A stretch of 54,154 bases of DNA, taken from contig NZ_JAHLEB010000033.1 in assembly GCF_018861735.1 (NCBI RefSeq), positions 1-54,154 of the forward strand, in the 5' to 3' direction. Positions 20,417 to 28,378 of the stretch are shown here, piece by piece. The notes below the pieces were generated by a model that saw only the letters and a program-made list of their open reading frames with translations, searched no databases and was not told where the DNA came from. Origin of the DNA: Clostridium lacusfryxellense. GTDB taxonomy: Bacteria > Bacillota > Clostridia > Clostridiales > Clostridiaceae. A program made the position numbers and the translations under genes. Each line of letters begins with the position of its first letter. Positions within the stretch are counted from its first letter, which is position 1.

Positions 20417-21490
20417 TTATTTAATTTTAACTGACTGCATTTGAGCAATAATACATAATTCTGCTGCTTTAAAAGCATGATCTTGAGTCATTGCATTTTC
20501 AGTTCTATTAATGCAATCTAATATTAGTTCTCCGAAGAACGGATAACCAACCTTTCCACTAACATCATATTGTTTTTCTATTTTATTATTGACTAAAAAT
20601 ACTTGATCTGCGCCATCATTTGTCCCAATATTAATATACTTTCTAAGCTCTATATATCCATCAGTCCCAAGAATAATGGTTCTACCATCCCCCCAGGTTT
20701 TTAATGCATCAGGGGTAAACCAATCTACTCTAAAATAGTTGGTTGATCCATTATCACCTACAAGCATAGCATCGCCAAAGTCATCAAGTTCTGGATAATC
20801 AAGATGATTATAATTTGCTATCTGGCTTCTAACTACTGTGGCATCATGAACATCTGCATAATAAAGATATTGCTCTATTTGGTGACTACCAATATCACAA
20901 AGAATGCCACCATATTGTTCCTTATTAAAAAACCAATTTGGACGACTACTCGCATTTAAACGATGTGGACCTATTCCCATAACTTGCAATACCTTACCAA
21001 TAGCACCATCTTTAATTAACTGCCCTGCAAAAACCGCGCTTTCCACATGAAGCCGCTCACTGTAATATACCATATATTTTTTTCCAGTCTCTTTCACCTT
21101 ATCTTTTGCCATTTGCAGTTGATCAAGCGAAGTAAAAGGCGCTTTATCTGTAAAATAATCCTTGCCTGCATCCATAGTGCGTATGCCTAAGGCGCATCTC
21201 TCTGATGTAATAGCAGCACTAGCTACCAACTTAACTTCTAGATCATCAAAGATTTCTTGTTCACTTTGAGCTACTTTTACGCCTGGAAATGTCTCGCAAA
21301 ACTTCTCCACCTTAAGTGGATCTTTATCATATACGTACTTTAATTCTCCGCCGGCCTCAGTTAGACCATTACACATACCATATATATGTCCGTGGTCAAG
21401 AGCAATGACCGCAAAAATAAATTCTCCTTTTTTAACAGTTGGATTAGGTTTTCCTTTAGGTGCATAATTCATTCCATCAACAGTTTGCAT
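20417..21490 (-). CDS. Divergent Gfo/Idh/MocA-family protein
   Basis: A 357-residue Gfo/Idh/MocA-type protein with unusual active-site segments. Where most members have a GxGxxG Rossmann loop it has IALDHGHIYGMCNGL (about residues 31-45). Where most have EKP it has TDKAPF (about 120). The second domain is otherwise typical, including GGILCDIGSHQIEQYLYYA with Asp and His. The GGAGGAG site precedes the ATG. It is the second gene of an operon with the canonical Gfo/Idh/MocA protein encoded just upstream (35 bases apart). The altered loops may mean a different cofactor position or lost dehydrogenase activity. Confidence 0.82.
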   Translation of the reverse strand: MQTVDGMNYAPKGKPNPTVKKGEFIFAVIALDHGHIYGMCNGLTEAGGELKYVYDKDPLKVEKFCETFPGVKVAQSEQEIFDDLEVKLVASAAITSERCALGIRTMDAGKDYFTDKAPFTSLDQLQMAKDKVKETGKKYMVYYSERLHVESAVFAGQLIKDGAIGKVLQVMGIGPHRLNASSRPNWFFNKEQYGGILCDIGSHQIEQYLYYADVHDATVVRSQIANYNHLDYPELDDFGDAMLVGDNGSTNYFRVDWFTPDALKTWGDGRTIILGTDGYIELRKYINIGTNDGADQVFLVNNKIEKQYDVSGKVGYPFFGELILDCINRTENAMTQDHAFKAAELCIIAQMQSVKIK

Positions 21491-21524
21491 TTTATCTCCT
21501 CCAATTTTAATCTCTATATTATAT

Positions 21525-22535
21525 TTATTTAACTAATTTAACTAATTTCTTATTTTCAGATGACTCGTAAATACCCAATAGCAGTTGTAGTGCTTTAAAA
21601 GCTTCTTCAATATCTATTGGAAAATGCTTATTATTTTGTAGACAATCATAATAATGACTTATACAAGCAAAATGACCGTTTCCCCAATAGTTTTTCCCTA
21701 CTAGCTGTTCTTGTTTAAAAGATAATCTTTCTATAGTATTGTCTGGATACGTAATCGTTATCTCCGTATCTTCCATTTTGACAATCATATTTTCACAAAC
21801 TAATTCTAGTAGCACAGGAGAATTAGTGCAAAATGCGTTTGTTGCATAAAAACTTGCAGTAACTTCATTAAACTGTATATATGCTTCTGCTGTATCCTCA
21901 ACATCAATAATACCTTTCAGATGATGGTTTATAATAGTTCCTTCAACAGCTTTAGGTTTTCCTAAAAAATAAATCAATAAATCTAAAGTATGAATAGCTT
22001 GGTTTATTAAAAGACCTCCTCCCTCGGTTTTAAGGCTTCCTCTCCACCCACTTTGCGTATAATATTTTTCTTCCCTATTCCATGTAAGAATTGCTCTAGC
22101 CCCTAATATTATTCCAGCTTTCCCATTTTGCAAAAGATTTCGTATATATTGAACACTTTTGTTATATCTATTTTGAAAACATACTCCAATTTGAACCTTC
22201 TTATTCACCTCTCTTAATTTATGGACCTGATCCTCTGAAATTGCTAATGGTTTTTCCATAAATACATTTATATCTCGGTTTGCCGCTTGAATTGCCATAG
22301 GAACATGTAGATAATGGGGTGTACATATATGCAAAACATCAATTTTTTCATTTTCAAGCATTTCCTCTAAACTACTATATGCTTTACTTTCACTATCACC
22401 ATAATCTTTAACAAATTTTTTAGCTTTTTCTAAATCAATATCTGCAAAAGCTACAAGCTTATGATCTTGCATGTTATTAATATTATAAGCATGAACATTA
22501 CCTATGCCACCGCATCCTACAATTGCGCTTCTCAT
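21525..22535 (-). CDS. Gfo/Idh/MocA-family sugar dehydrogenase
   Basis: A 336-residue NAD(P)-dependent dehydrogenase. The Rossmann loop is IVGCGGIGNVHAYN (residues 4-17), the catalytic Lys is in FMEKPLAIS (about 93-101), and GGGLLINQAIHTLDLLIYF carries the conserved Asp/His region. The ATG follows AAGGGGG. It leads an operon with the divergent family member at 20417. Its promoter region holds the bipartite sequence also found before the dehydrogenase gene at 15100, so the three dehydrogenases probably respond to one AraC regulator. Confidence 0.9.
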   Translation of the reverse strand: MRSAIVGCGGIGNVHAYNINNMQDHKLVAFADIDLEKAKKFVKDYGDSESKAYSSLEEMLENEKIDVLHICTPHYLHVPMAIQAANRDINVFMEKPLAISEDQVHKLREVNKKVQIGVCFQNRYNKSVQYIRNLLQNGKAGIILGARAILTWNREEKYYTQSGWRGSLKTEGGGLLINQAIHTLDLLIYFLGKPKAVEGTIINHHLKGIIDVEDTAEAYIQFNEVTASFYATNAFCTNSPVLLELVCENMIVKMEDTEITITYPDNTIERLSFKQEQLVGKNYWGNGHFACISHYYDCLQNNKHFPIDIEEAFKALQLLLGIYESSENKKLVKLVK

Positions 22536-22599
22536 TTATTAAGGCCCCCTTGAATATTTGATATTACATTACTTTTAGTATAGAGCAAAAGCAATGTAA

Positions 22600-22637
22600 T
22601 ATCTTTGCACATCTTGACTATTATATTGCAAATATTG
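22600..22637 (-). promoter_or_regulatory. Candidate AraC operator, copy 2 (bipartite)
   Basis: On the minus strand: CAATATTTGCAAT, eight variable bases, CAAGA, then GCAAAGATA. It matches copy 1 at 14978-15015 in sequence, gap and orientation relative to the downstream gene, and lies 65-102 bases before the start at 22535. Confidence 0.7.
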
Positions 22638-22640
22638 ACC

Positions 22641-22693
22641 ACATTATAAAACCCATGATAACAATAGATTCTGTTATCATGGGTTTATAATGT
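22641..22693 (-). terminator. Long hairpin, terminator of the Lrp/AsnC gene
   Basis: ACATTATAAAACCCATGA and further bases pair over about 22 positions with the segment at 22672-22693, across an 8-base loop. On the minus strand the stem contains GGGTTTTAT, giving a T-run on its descending side. It follows the regulator gene stop by 60 bases and abuts the operator copy 2, so it also insulates the next promoter. Confidence 0.75.
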
Positions 22694-22752
22694 GCCATAC
22701 TTAAATTAACTAGAGTTTTATAATGTTCCCGCATTGCCAACACTTGCGATTG

Positions 22753-23217
22753 TTAAAGAGATATATTCCTATCTATAGGTTGAGATAAAGTTATAAATGT
22801 ATCTGTACTTTGTACTCCTGAAATTACCTGCAACCTATTCATTAGTAGATCCTGAAGATTAGATATACTCTTACACATTACTTTGATAAAAATAGAATAT
22901 GCACCAGTTGTATAATGCAGTTCGACTATTTCTTTTATTTCCTTTAATTGTTCTAATACATCAGGATATGAAGATGCTTTATTAAGAAAGATTCCAATAA
23001 AGCAACATACATCATATCCAAGTTTGCTTGTATCTAATATAAGTCTTGTACCTTTAATTAATCCCATTTCCTGCATTTTGTTCATTCTAACGTGAATTGT
23101 ACCTCCACTTACATGACAGTTCCTTGCAATTTCAAGATAAGGAGTTCTAGAATCTTTAATTAAAATCTCTAATATTTGATAATCTAACTCATCTAAACCA
23201 GGAATATTTAATTCCAT
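22753..23217 (-). CDS. Lrp/AsnC-family transcriptional regulator
   Basis: A 154-residue feast/famine regulator. The N-terminal winged helix-turn-helix is LDYQILEILIKDSRTPYLEIARNC to HVRMNKMQEMGLIKG (about 9-60), followed by the RAM amino-acid-binding domain with a typical TTGAYSIFIKVMC strand. AGAAGGAG precedes the ATG. It is divergent from the asparagine-synthetase-like gene at 23481, with 263 bases between them. This mirrors the asnC-asnA pair of enteric bacteria, where AsnC senses asparagine. Control of the neighbour plus autoregulation is therefore likely but not shown. Confidence 0.88.
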   Translation of the reverse strand: MELNIPGLDELDYQILEILIKDSRTPYLEIARNCHVSGGTIHVRMNKMQEMGLIKGTRLILDTSKLGYDVCCFIGIFLNKASSYPDVLEQLKEIKEIVELHYTTGAYSIFIKVMCKSISNLQDLLMNRLQVISGVQSTDTFITLSQPIDRNISL

Positions 23218-23480
23218 AACATCAGCTCCTTCTAATTTCTACTATAAAAGATAATTAGTATTATATACTTTATTTCATTATACCAAAGCTATTATTAAAT
23301 CATCAAAAAAACTACAAATATAATTAATATATTAACACTTTAACAATATATTTTCTAATAAATTATCTATTTTACAAAAATAATAAACTTTCTTTAAATA
23401 TATTGCAATAAATAGCTAAATGCATTATTATATTATCAATGGATGAAACGAAAGCAAAAAAATATTAGGGGGAATTAATA

Positions 23481-24437
23481 ATGTCAGAATTAATAAAAGA
23501 AGAAAAAATACTATTAGAAACAGCCGTGGCTAAAATTAAGAATAAAAAGATAAAGGATATATTATTTGTTCAACAATCAGTTTTGAAAGCTGTAGATGAA
23601 TTTATGTATAAGAGAAGAATAACTAGGTTGTTACCACTTATGATGTCTCCAATTACAGATACTTTAAACCACAGTGTTGAGGAATGTGAAATGACTTATA
23701 ACAAACAAACATTCAATGTTATGAAATCAATGATATTCCATAAACAAATGACTTTACTAAACAAAGATATTGATAGTCTTTATATTGTATCTCCAAACAT
23801 ACGCCTTGAAATGGCAACTAGAGGTGATTCAAGACATTTATTTGAATTTACTCAAGTAGACTTTGAATTTAAAGAAAAAACTATGGAAGACATTCTTGCA
23901 TTTATTGAAGAAATTATAACTTTCATCTTTAAATTTGTAAAAGAAAACTGTATTCCAGAATTAGATAGACTTGGAGTGGGTACAGATCATCTTAATATAA
24001 GTGGACCATTTAAAAAATATAGTACAGATGAAATGCAAGCAAAATATGGTGATGATTTCGAAGCAGAAGCTTCAAAAGCTGCAACAGAACCTTTCTTCTT
24101 AACAAACCATAAGAGAGAATTCTATGATGCTGAAGATCTAAATAACTTAGGAACTTATAGAAACTATGATCTTATTTGGCCATTAGGATTTGGCGAAGGT
24201 TTAAGTGGAGGAGAAAGAGAATTTAAATTAGATAGAATTCTTTTAAGAATGAGAGAACTTGCAACTGATGAGAATGCTTTTAGATATTATATAGAACTTG
24301 CAAAACAAGGTGAAATATTTAAAACTGCAGGAGCTGGTTTTGGAGTAGAAAGAATAACTAGATTTATTACACAACAACCTGAAATTAGTGATGTTACATT
24401 ATTCTGCAGAAAACCTGGTGAGCAATATATATTCTAA
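23481..24437 (+). CDS. AsnRS-like class II synthetase paralogue, probable asparagine synthetase
   Basis: A 318-residue protein built on the class II aminoacyl-tRNA synthetase catalytic core without an anticodon-binding domain. Motif 2 is visible as RHLFEFTQVDFEF (about 113-125) and motif 3 as GAGFGVERITRFI (about 287-299). It is not the E. coli AsnA sequence type; it resembles the asparaginyl-tRNA-synthetase-related asparagine synthetase described in archaea, which makes asparagine from aspartate, ammonia and ATP. The divergent AsnC/Lrp gene supports an asparagine role. GGGGG precedes the ATG, and a terminator follows. Confidence 0.8.
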   Translation: MSELIKEEKILLETAVAKIKNKKIKDILFVQQSVLKAVDEFMYKRRITRLLPLMMSPITDTLNHSVEECEMTYNKQTFNVMKSMIFHKQMTLLNKDIDSLYIVSPNIRLEMATRGDSRHLFEFTQVDFEFKEKTMEDILAFIEEIITFIFKFVKENCIPELDRLGVGTDHLNISGPFKKYSTDEMQAKYGDDFEAEASKAATEPFFLTNHKREFYDAEDLNNLGTYRNYDLIWPLGFGEGLSGGEREFKLDRILLRMRELATDENAFRYYIELAKQGEIFKTAGAGFGVERITRFITQQPEISDVTLFCRKPGEQYIF

Positions 24438-24449
24438 TTTTAAAGATAA

Positions 24450-24492
24450 AAAACAAGCACAGCATAAATTTAATTTATGTTGTGCTTGTTTT
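24450..24492. terminator. Bidirectional terminator
   Basis: AAAACAAGCACAGCATAAA pairs with TTTATGTTGTGCTTGTTTT with one mismatch. It lies between convergent genes (synthetase paralogue and alcohol dehydrogenase) and has A and T tracts at both ends. Confidence 0.9.
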
Positions 24493-24497
24493 CTAAG

Positions 24498-25676
24498 TTA
24501 TTTATATGCATTTTTCATAATTTCTACTGTTTCATCAAGTGATAGTGTGTATGGGTCTAATTGAAATAACCCTCCCATAGTTCTATGGGCATTTTCTGCA
24601 AATGCAGACATTTCTTCTTTTTCTATTCCGTAGCTTGACATTTTAAGATCACTAACACCACATTTTTCTTGAAGTTGAATTAGTGCTTTTACAAAAGACA
24701 TAGGCCGTTCTTCTTTAGGAAGAGAATTAACGTCAACTCCCATAGCTTTTGCCATTGCCTCAAATCTCTCTGGAACCTTAGATGCGAAAAATGTGAAATA
24801 TGATTCTGATAACATAATTAGTCCTGCACCATGTGGAAGTTTAGTGTGTTTAGCACTTAGTGCATGTTCCATTGAATGCTCTGATGTGCAGCTTGATGTA
24901 GATTCAACAAGGCCAGATAGAGTATTTGCTAAAGCTACTTGGGTACGCGCATCAATATTATTCCCATCCTCCACGCAAACAGGTAAGTATTTAGCTATTG
25001 ATTCAATACTTTTAAGTGCATAAACATCACTAATTGGTGTTGCTATATTTGCAATGTACCCTTCTGCTGCATGGAAAAGTGCATCAAATCCTTGATATGC
25101 TGTAAGATTCTTAGGTACTGTTAACATAAGTTCTGGATCAACTACAGATAGCGTTGGGAAAGTACAATCTGTTCCAAATCCTATTTTCTCATTAGTATCC
25201 TCTTTTGTTATAACTGTCCAAGGGTCAGCTTCAGTACCAGTTCCCGCTGTTGTAGTTATTGCAACAATAGGGAGAGCACCATTTTGAAGTGGCATTCCTT
25301 TTCCAGATCCACCAAATATATAATCCCAATAATCTCCAGGATTTTTTGCCATTACAGCAATAGCTTTTGCTGAATCAATACTACTACCACCACCAAGTCC
25401 AATAACAAAATCACAGTTTTCTTTTTTTGCAAGAGCAGCACCCTCCATAACATGAGTTTTTATAGGATTAGGCAATATTTTATCAAATATAGTATATTCA
25501 ATTCCTTTATCCTTTAAGATTGTCTCAAGTCTATTTAAATAACCATATTTTTTAACAGAATTACCTGATGTAATAACAATTAATGCTTTTTTGCCAGGAA
25601 GTCTTTCACCTGCGAGTTCATTCAGTTTACCAGGTCCAAATAATATTTTTGTTGGTATATAATAATTAAAATTCAT
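24498..25676 (-). CDS. Iron-containing alcohol dehydrogenase
   Basis: A 392-residue group III (Fe-ADH) dehydrogenase, reducing an aldehyde or oxidising an alcohol with NAD(P)H. GLGGGSSIDSAKA (about 94-106) is the nucleotide-binding segment. The metal ligands fall in FDALFHAAEGY, STSSCTSEHSMEHALS and LPHGAGL. The start has AGAAGGAGG. It is a single gene, divergent from an HxlR regulator at 25815. Substrate is unknown; butanol-, propanediol- and lactaldehyde-type enzymes share this layout. It is separate from the second Fe-ADH at 26254, which belongs to the aldonate run. Confidence 0.9.
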   Translation of the reverse strand: MNFNYYIPTKILFGPGKLNELAGERLPGKKALIVITSGNSVKKYGYLNRLETILKDKGIEYTIFDKILPNPIKTHVMEGAALAKKENCDFVIGLGGGSSIDSAKAIAVMAKNPGDYWDYIFGGSGKGMPLQNGALPIVAITTTAGTGTEADPWTVITKEDTNEKIGFGTDCTFPTLSVVDPELMLTVPKNLTAYQGFDALFHAAEGYIANIATPISDVYALKSIESIAKYLPVCVEDGNNIDARTQVALANTLSGLVESTSSCTSEHSMEHALSAKHTKLPHGAGLIMLSESYFTFFASKVPERFEAMAKAMGVDVNSLPKEERPMSFVKALIQLQEKCGVSDLKMSSYGIEKEEMSAFAENAHRTMGGLFQLDPYTLSLDETVEIMKNAYK

Positions 25677-25814
25677 CTAAATTCCTCCTTCTATTTCAGT
25701 TGTTCTCTATCTTCCTTGTTATAGTTACCTTGCTTGTTATTATTATATATGGTATCGTTAAAAAAGACAATATGCACCTTTTAGGTAGATACTATACAAA
25801 AGGAGAGTGTTAAA

Positions 25815-26168
25815 ATGGCGAATTGGACATCGGACGAGTGTGATTGCCCCATAATATATACATTGGCTATTGTTGGAGGCAAGTGGAAATGGATTATCAT
25901 AGACAGATTATTTGATAATAAAGTAATGAGGTATGGAGAGCTAAAAAAAGTTGTACCTCATATTACCCATAAAATGCTAAGTCATGAATTAAAGGAACTC
26001 GAGGTCGAAAAGCTGATTTTCCGAGAAGAATATCATCAAATCCCACCTAAAGTTGAGTATTCATTGACAGAGAAAGGTAAAAGTTTACTCCCAATATTAG
26101 ATACTATGTGTGAATGGGGAGGCAAAAACATGCCTAAACCGGATGTTGAAAAGGTTGCTGAAGATTAA
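25815..26168 (+). CDS. HxlR-family transcriptional regulator
   Basis: A 117-residue winged-helix regulator of the HxlR family. The signature CPIIYTLAIVGGKWKW is near the N-terminus (C10 and C12 in CDCP), followed by MRYGELKKVVPHITHKMLSHELKEL (recognition helix) and VEYSLTEKGKSLLPIL (wing). HxlR members often respond to aldehydes, electrophiles or redox change through N-terminal Cys. It is divergent from the iron alcohol dehydrogenase at 24498 with about 140 bases between them, so that gene is the likely target. AAAGGAG precedes the ATG. Confidence 0.9.
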   Translation: MANWTSDECDCPIIYTLAIVGGKWKWIIIDRLFDNKVMRYGELKKVVPHITHKMLSHELKELEVEKLIFREEYHQIPPKVEYSLTEKGKSLLPILDTMCEWGGKNMPKPDVEKVAED

Positions 26169-26194
26169 AGCAAGTAGCGCTTTTTACAAATTAA

Positions 26195-26239
26195 AATAAT
26201 AACTAGGGCTTCGCATTTTGCGAAGCCCTAGTTATTATT
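26195..26239. terminator. Strong bidirectional terminator
   Basis: Arms of about 20 bp (AACTAGGGCTTCGC and GCGAAGCCCTAGTT at the core) are perfect and sit around a 4-5 base loop, with A/T runs on both sides. It separates the convergent HxlR gene and the last gene of the aldonate run. Confidence 0.95.
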
Positions 26240-26253
26240 TTCAAGAATTCAAA

Positions 26254-27399
26254 TTAAGCTATTTTCTTGAATAACTCAATTAATTTCTCTTTACTGAAAA
26301 ACACGGGATTCGCTCCTGCACAAGCATCCTTCATTGCATTTTCAGCAAGCAATTCATAATTAGGGCTATCTACTCCAATATCTTTTAAGGACTTTGGAAT
26401 TCCAACTTCTTCTGAAAGAGATTTAATTTTATTAATTACGAAGTTAACACATTCTTGATCTGATTTGCATGCAATATCCATTCCAATTACTTCAGCTATT
26501 GGTCGGAATTTAGCAGGAACACCTTTAGCATTTTCTTCTTGAACTATAGAAAGAAGCATTGCATTACATACGCCATGTGGTAAATCATATAAACCACCTA
26601 GTTGATGTGCCATAGCGTGAACATTACCCAGTCCAGCATTGCTAAAAGCTATGCCATTTAAAAAACACGCGTAACACATTTGTTCTCTAGCTTCAATATC
26701 ACTTCCATCCTTTACAGCTCTAGGTAGGAAATCAAATATTTGTTTTATAGCATACAAAGCAGTTGAATTTGTAACATCATATGCACCTTTTGCAACTACA
26801 GCCTCTACAGCATGAGTCAATGCATCCATGCCTGTTGCAGCAGTTAAAGCAGCTGGTTTACTAAGCATAAGTTCTGGATCGTTAACAGTAATTGTTGCAA
26901 GTGAGTTAGTATCAACCATAATCATTTTCACATGACGATCTTCATCTGTAACAACGTAATTGATTGTAACTTCTGCAGAAGTTCCTGCTGTTGTAGTTAT
27001 AGCAACTATTGGAAGGCACTTCTGTATTGTTTTATTTACTCCTTCATAATCTTTAGTTACACCACCATTAGTAGCAAGAATAGATATAGCTTTACCACAG
27101 TCTTGTGGTGATCCTCCACCAATTGTAATAACGAAATCACAGTTTTCTTTTTTAAGGATTTTTAGCCCAACATTAACATTAGTTACAGTAGGATTTGGTT
27201 TAACATCGTCATATATAATGAATTCAATTCCTATTTCATCTAACAAATCTGTTACTTTTTTAACAGTTCCATTAGATGATAAAAACTTGTCACTAACTAT
27301 GAATGCCTTTTTAGCTCCTAATGATTTAATTGGATTTTTAACTTCATTAAGGCACCCTCTGCCAAGTAAATTAATTGATGGAATGTAGTAAATACTCAT
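26254..27399 (-). CDS. Iron-containing alcohol dehydrogenase (aldehyde reductase of the aldonate operon)
   Basis: A 381-residue Fe-ADH. TIGGGSPQDCGKAIS (about 92-106) binds the nucleotide; ligands lie in MDALTHAVEA, GNVHAMAHQLGG and LPHGVCNA. It is closest in pattern to 1,2-propanediol oxidoreductase/threonine-dehydrogenase-like members. It is the last gene of a six-gene run on this strand, 30 bases after the aldolase gene. Cleavage of a 2-keto-3-deoxy aldonate by that aldolase would release glyceraldehyde or glycolaldehyde, which this enzyme could reduce. TAAAGGAG precedes the ATG. Confidence 0.88.
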   Translation of the reverse strand: MSIYYIPSINLLGRGCLNEVKNPIKSLGAKKAFIVSDKFLSSNGTVKKVTDLLDEIGIEFIIYDDVKPNPTVTNVNVGLKILKKENCDFVITIGGGSPQDCGKAISILATNGGVTKDYEGVNKTIQKCLPIVAITTTAGTSAEVTINYVVTDEDRHVKMIMVDTNSLATITVNDPELMLSKPAALTAATGMDALTHAVEAVVAKGAYDVTNSTALYAIKQIFDFLPRAVKDGSDIEAREQMCYACFLNGIAFSNAGLGNVHAMAHQLGGLYDLPHGVCNAMLLSIVQEENAKGVPAKFRPIAEVIGMDIACKSDQECVNFVINKIKSLSEEVGIPKSLKDIGVDSPNYELLAENAMKDACAGANPVFFSKEKLIELFKKIA

Positions 27400-27429
27400 A
27401 ATTAAATTCTCCTTTAATATATATTTTTT

Positions 27430-28323
27430 TTATAAAAGGTTAATTTCTTTCATAACAGCTATAATCTGTTCTGTTTGTTTCTCATTAGCCTGAAGGAATG
27501 GTTTAGTACAGTAATCCTTCACATCAATTCCTCTTACCATCATTGCCTTTTTTACTATTGGTATAAAAGGGGTTCCTATATCATAAAGCTTCATCATTTT
27601 ATCAACTATCTTTTGATATTCAGCCATTTTATCAAAGTCTTTATTATTAACAGCCTTTATCCATCCAGAGAAGATTTCAGGTGCAAGGTTTGAAAGTCCA
27701 CCTATACATCCACCGCCACCGCAAAGAATATTGTGTACTAAATTTTCATCAAAACCCGACAGAACATCAAAATTAGGGAACTCTGATTTTATTAATGATA
27801 TTAATGCTCTTGTGTGAGCCATTACCATCACTGTATCCTTGTATCCCACTATATTCTTATTTTTTCTAACTAGCCTAAGTGTAATTTCTTTTGATAAATC
27901 ATATCCAGTTCTATCTGGGAAGTTGTATAGATAAATGTTTGCCTCTGTTGCTGCTGCCACTGTATTATAAAAATATTCTATACTCTCATCAGAAAGACTG
28001 AAGTAGTAAGGACTGATAATCATTACAGCATCAGCACCTGCATTGTGAGCATAGTTGGCCATTTCTATTGTATCCTCAATTGACATACAACTTGTCCCTA
28101 TATAAACTTTTGTTCTTTTATTTATATATCCTACAGCTAAATCAATAAGTTCCTTTTGTTGAGACATTGGCATATTGAAGAATTCACCTGTACTTCCCAT
28201 TACAACTATGCCATCTATTCCACCTTTAATAAGATGATCATAAACATTTTTATTTGATTGTATATCTAATTTTCCAAACTCATCGAATAATGTTACCACT
28301 GGTGTTAAAAATCTTGCTGTCAT
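27430..28323 (-). CDS. DapA-family aldolase, probable 2-keto-3-deoxy-aldonate aldolase
   Basis: A 297-residue class I aldolase of the DHDPS/NAL family. The pyruvate Schiff-base Lys is K162 in IVGYKDT, the catalytic Tyr is Y133 in YLYNFPDRTG, and the phosphate/carboxylate loop is GSTGEF. The C-terminal half (VLSGFDENL, GTPFIPIVKKAM) resembles E. coli YagE, a 2-keto-3-deoxy-sugar-acid aldolase, more than lysine-pathway DapA. It lies directly after an IlvD/Edd dehydratase gene, the usual partner. The start at 28323 is preferred because AAGGAG lies eight bases upstream; a GTG at 28332 is the alternative. Confidence 0.88.
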   Translation of the reverse strand: MTARFLTPVVTLFDEFGKLDIQSNKNVYDHLIKGGIDGIVVMGSTGEFFNMPMSQQKELIDLAVGYINKRTKVYIGTSCMSIEDTIEMANYAHNAGADAVMIISPYYFSLSDESIEYFYNTVAAATEANIYLYNFPDRTGYDLSKEITLRLVRKNKNIVGYKDTVMVMAHTRALISLIKSEFPNFDVLSGFDENLVHNILCGGGGCIGGLSNLAPEIFSGWIKAVNNKDFDKMAEYQKIVDKMMKLYDIGTPFIPIVKKAMMVRGIDVKDYCTKPFLQANEKQTEQIIAVMKEINLL

Positions 28324-28345
28324 TATAAACACTCCTTTTCACATT

Positions 28346-28370
28346 TTTAATTTAATTTAATTTAATTTAA
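28346..28370. repeat. TTTAA pentanucleotide tandem repeat
   Basis: Five TTTAA units in the gap between the dehydratase stop and the aldolase ribosome binding site. Slippage here would change intercistronic spacing without touching coding sequence. Confidence 0.9.
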
Positions 28371-28378
28371 TTTGTATA

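Noticed and set aside
22641-22693. Long palindrome considered as an operator for the dehydrogenase operon
   Set aside because: Its position after the Lrp gene and the stem/T-run arrangement on the minus strand fit a terminator better.
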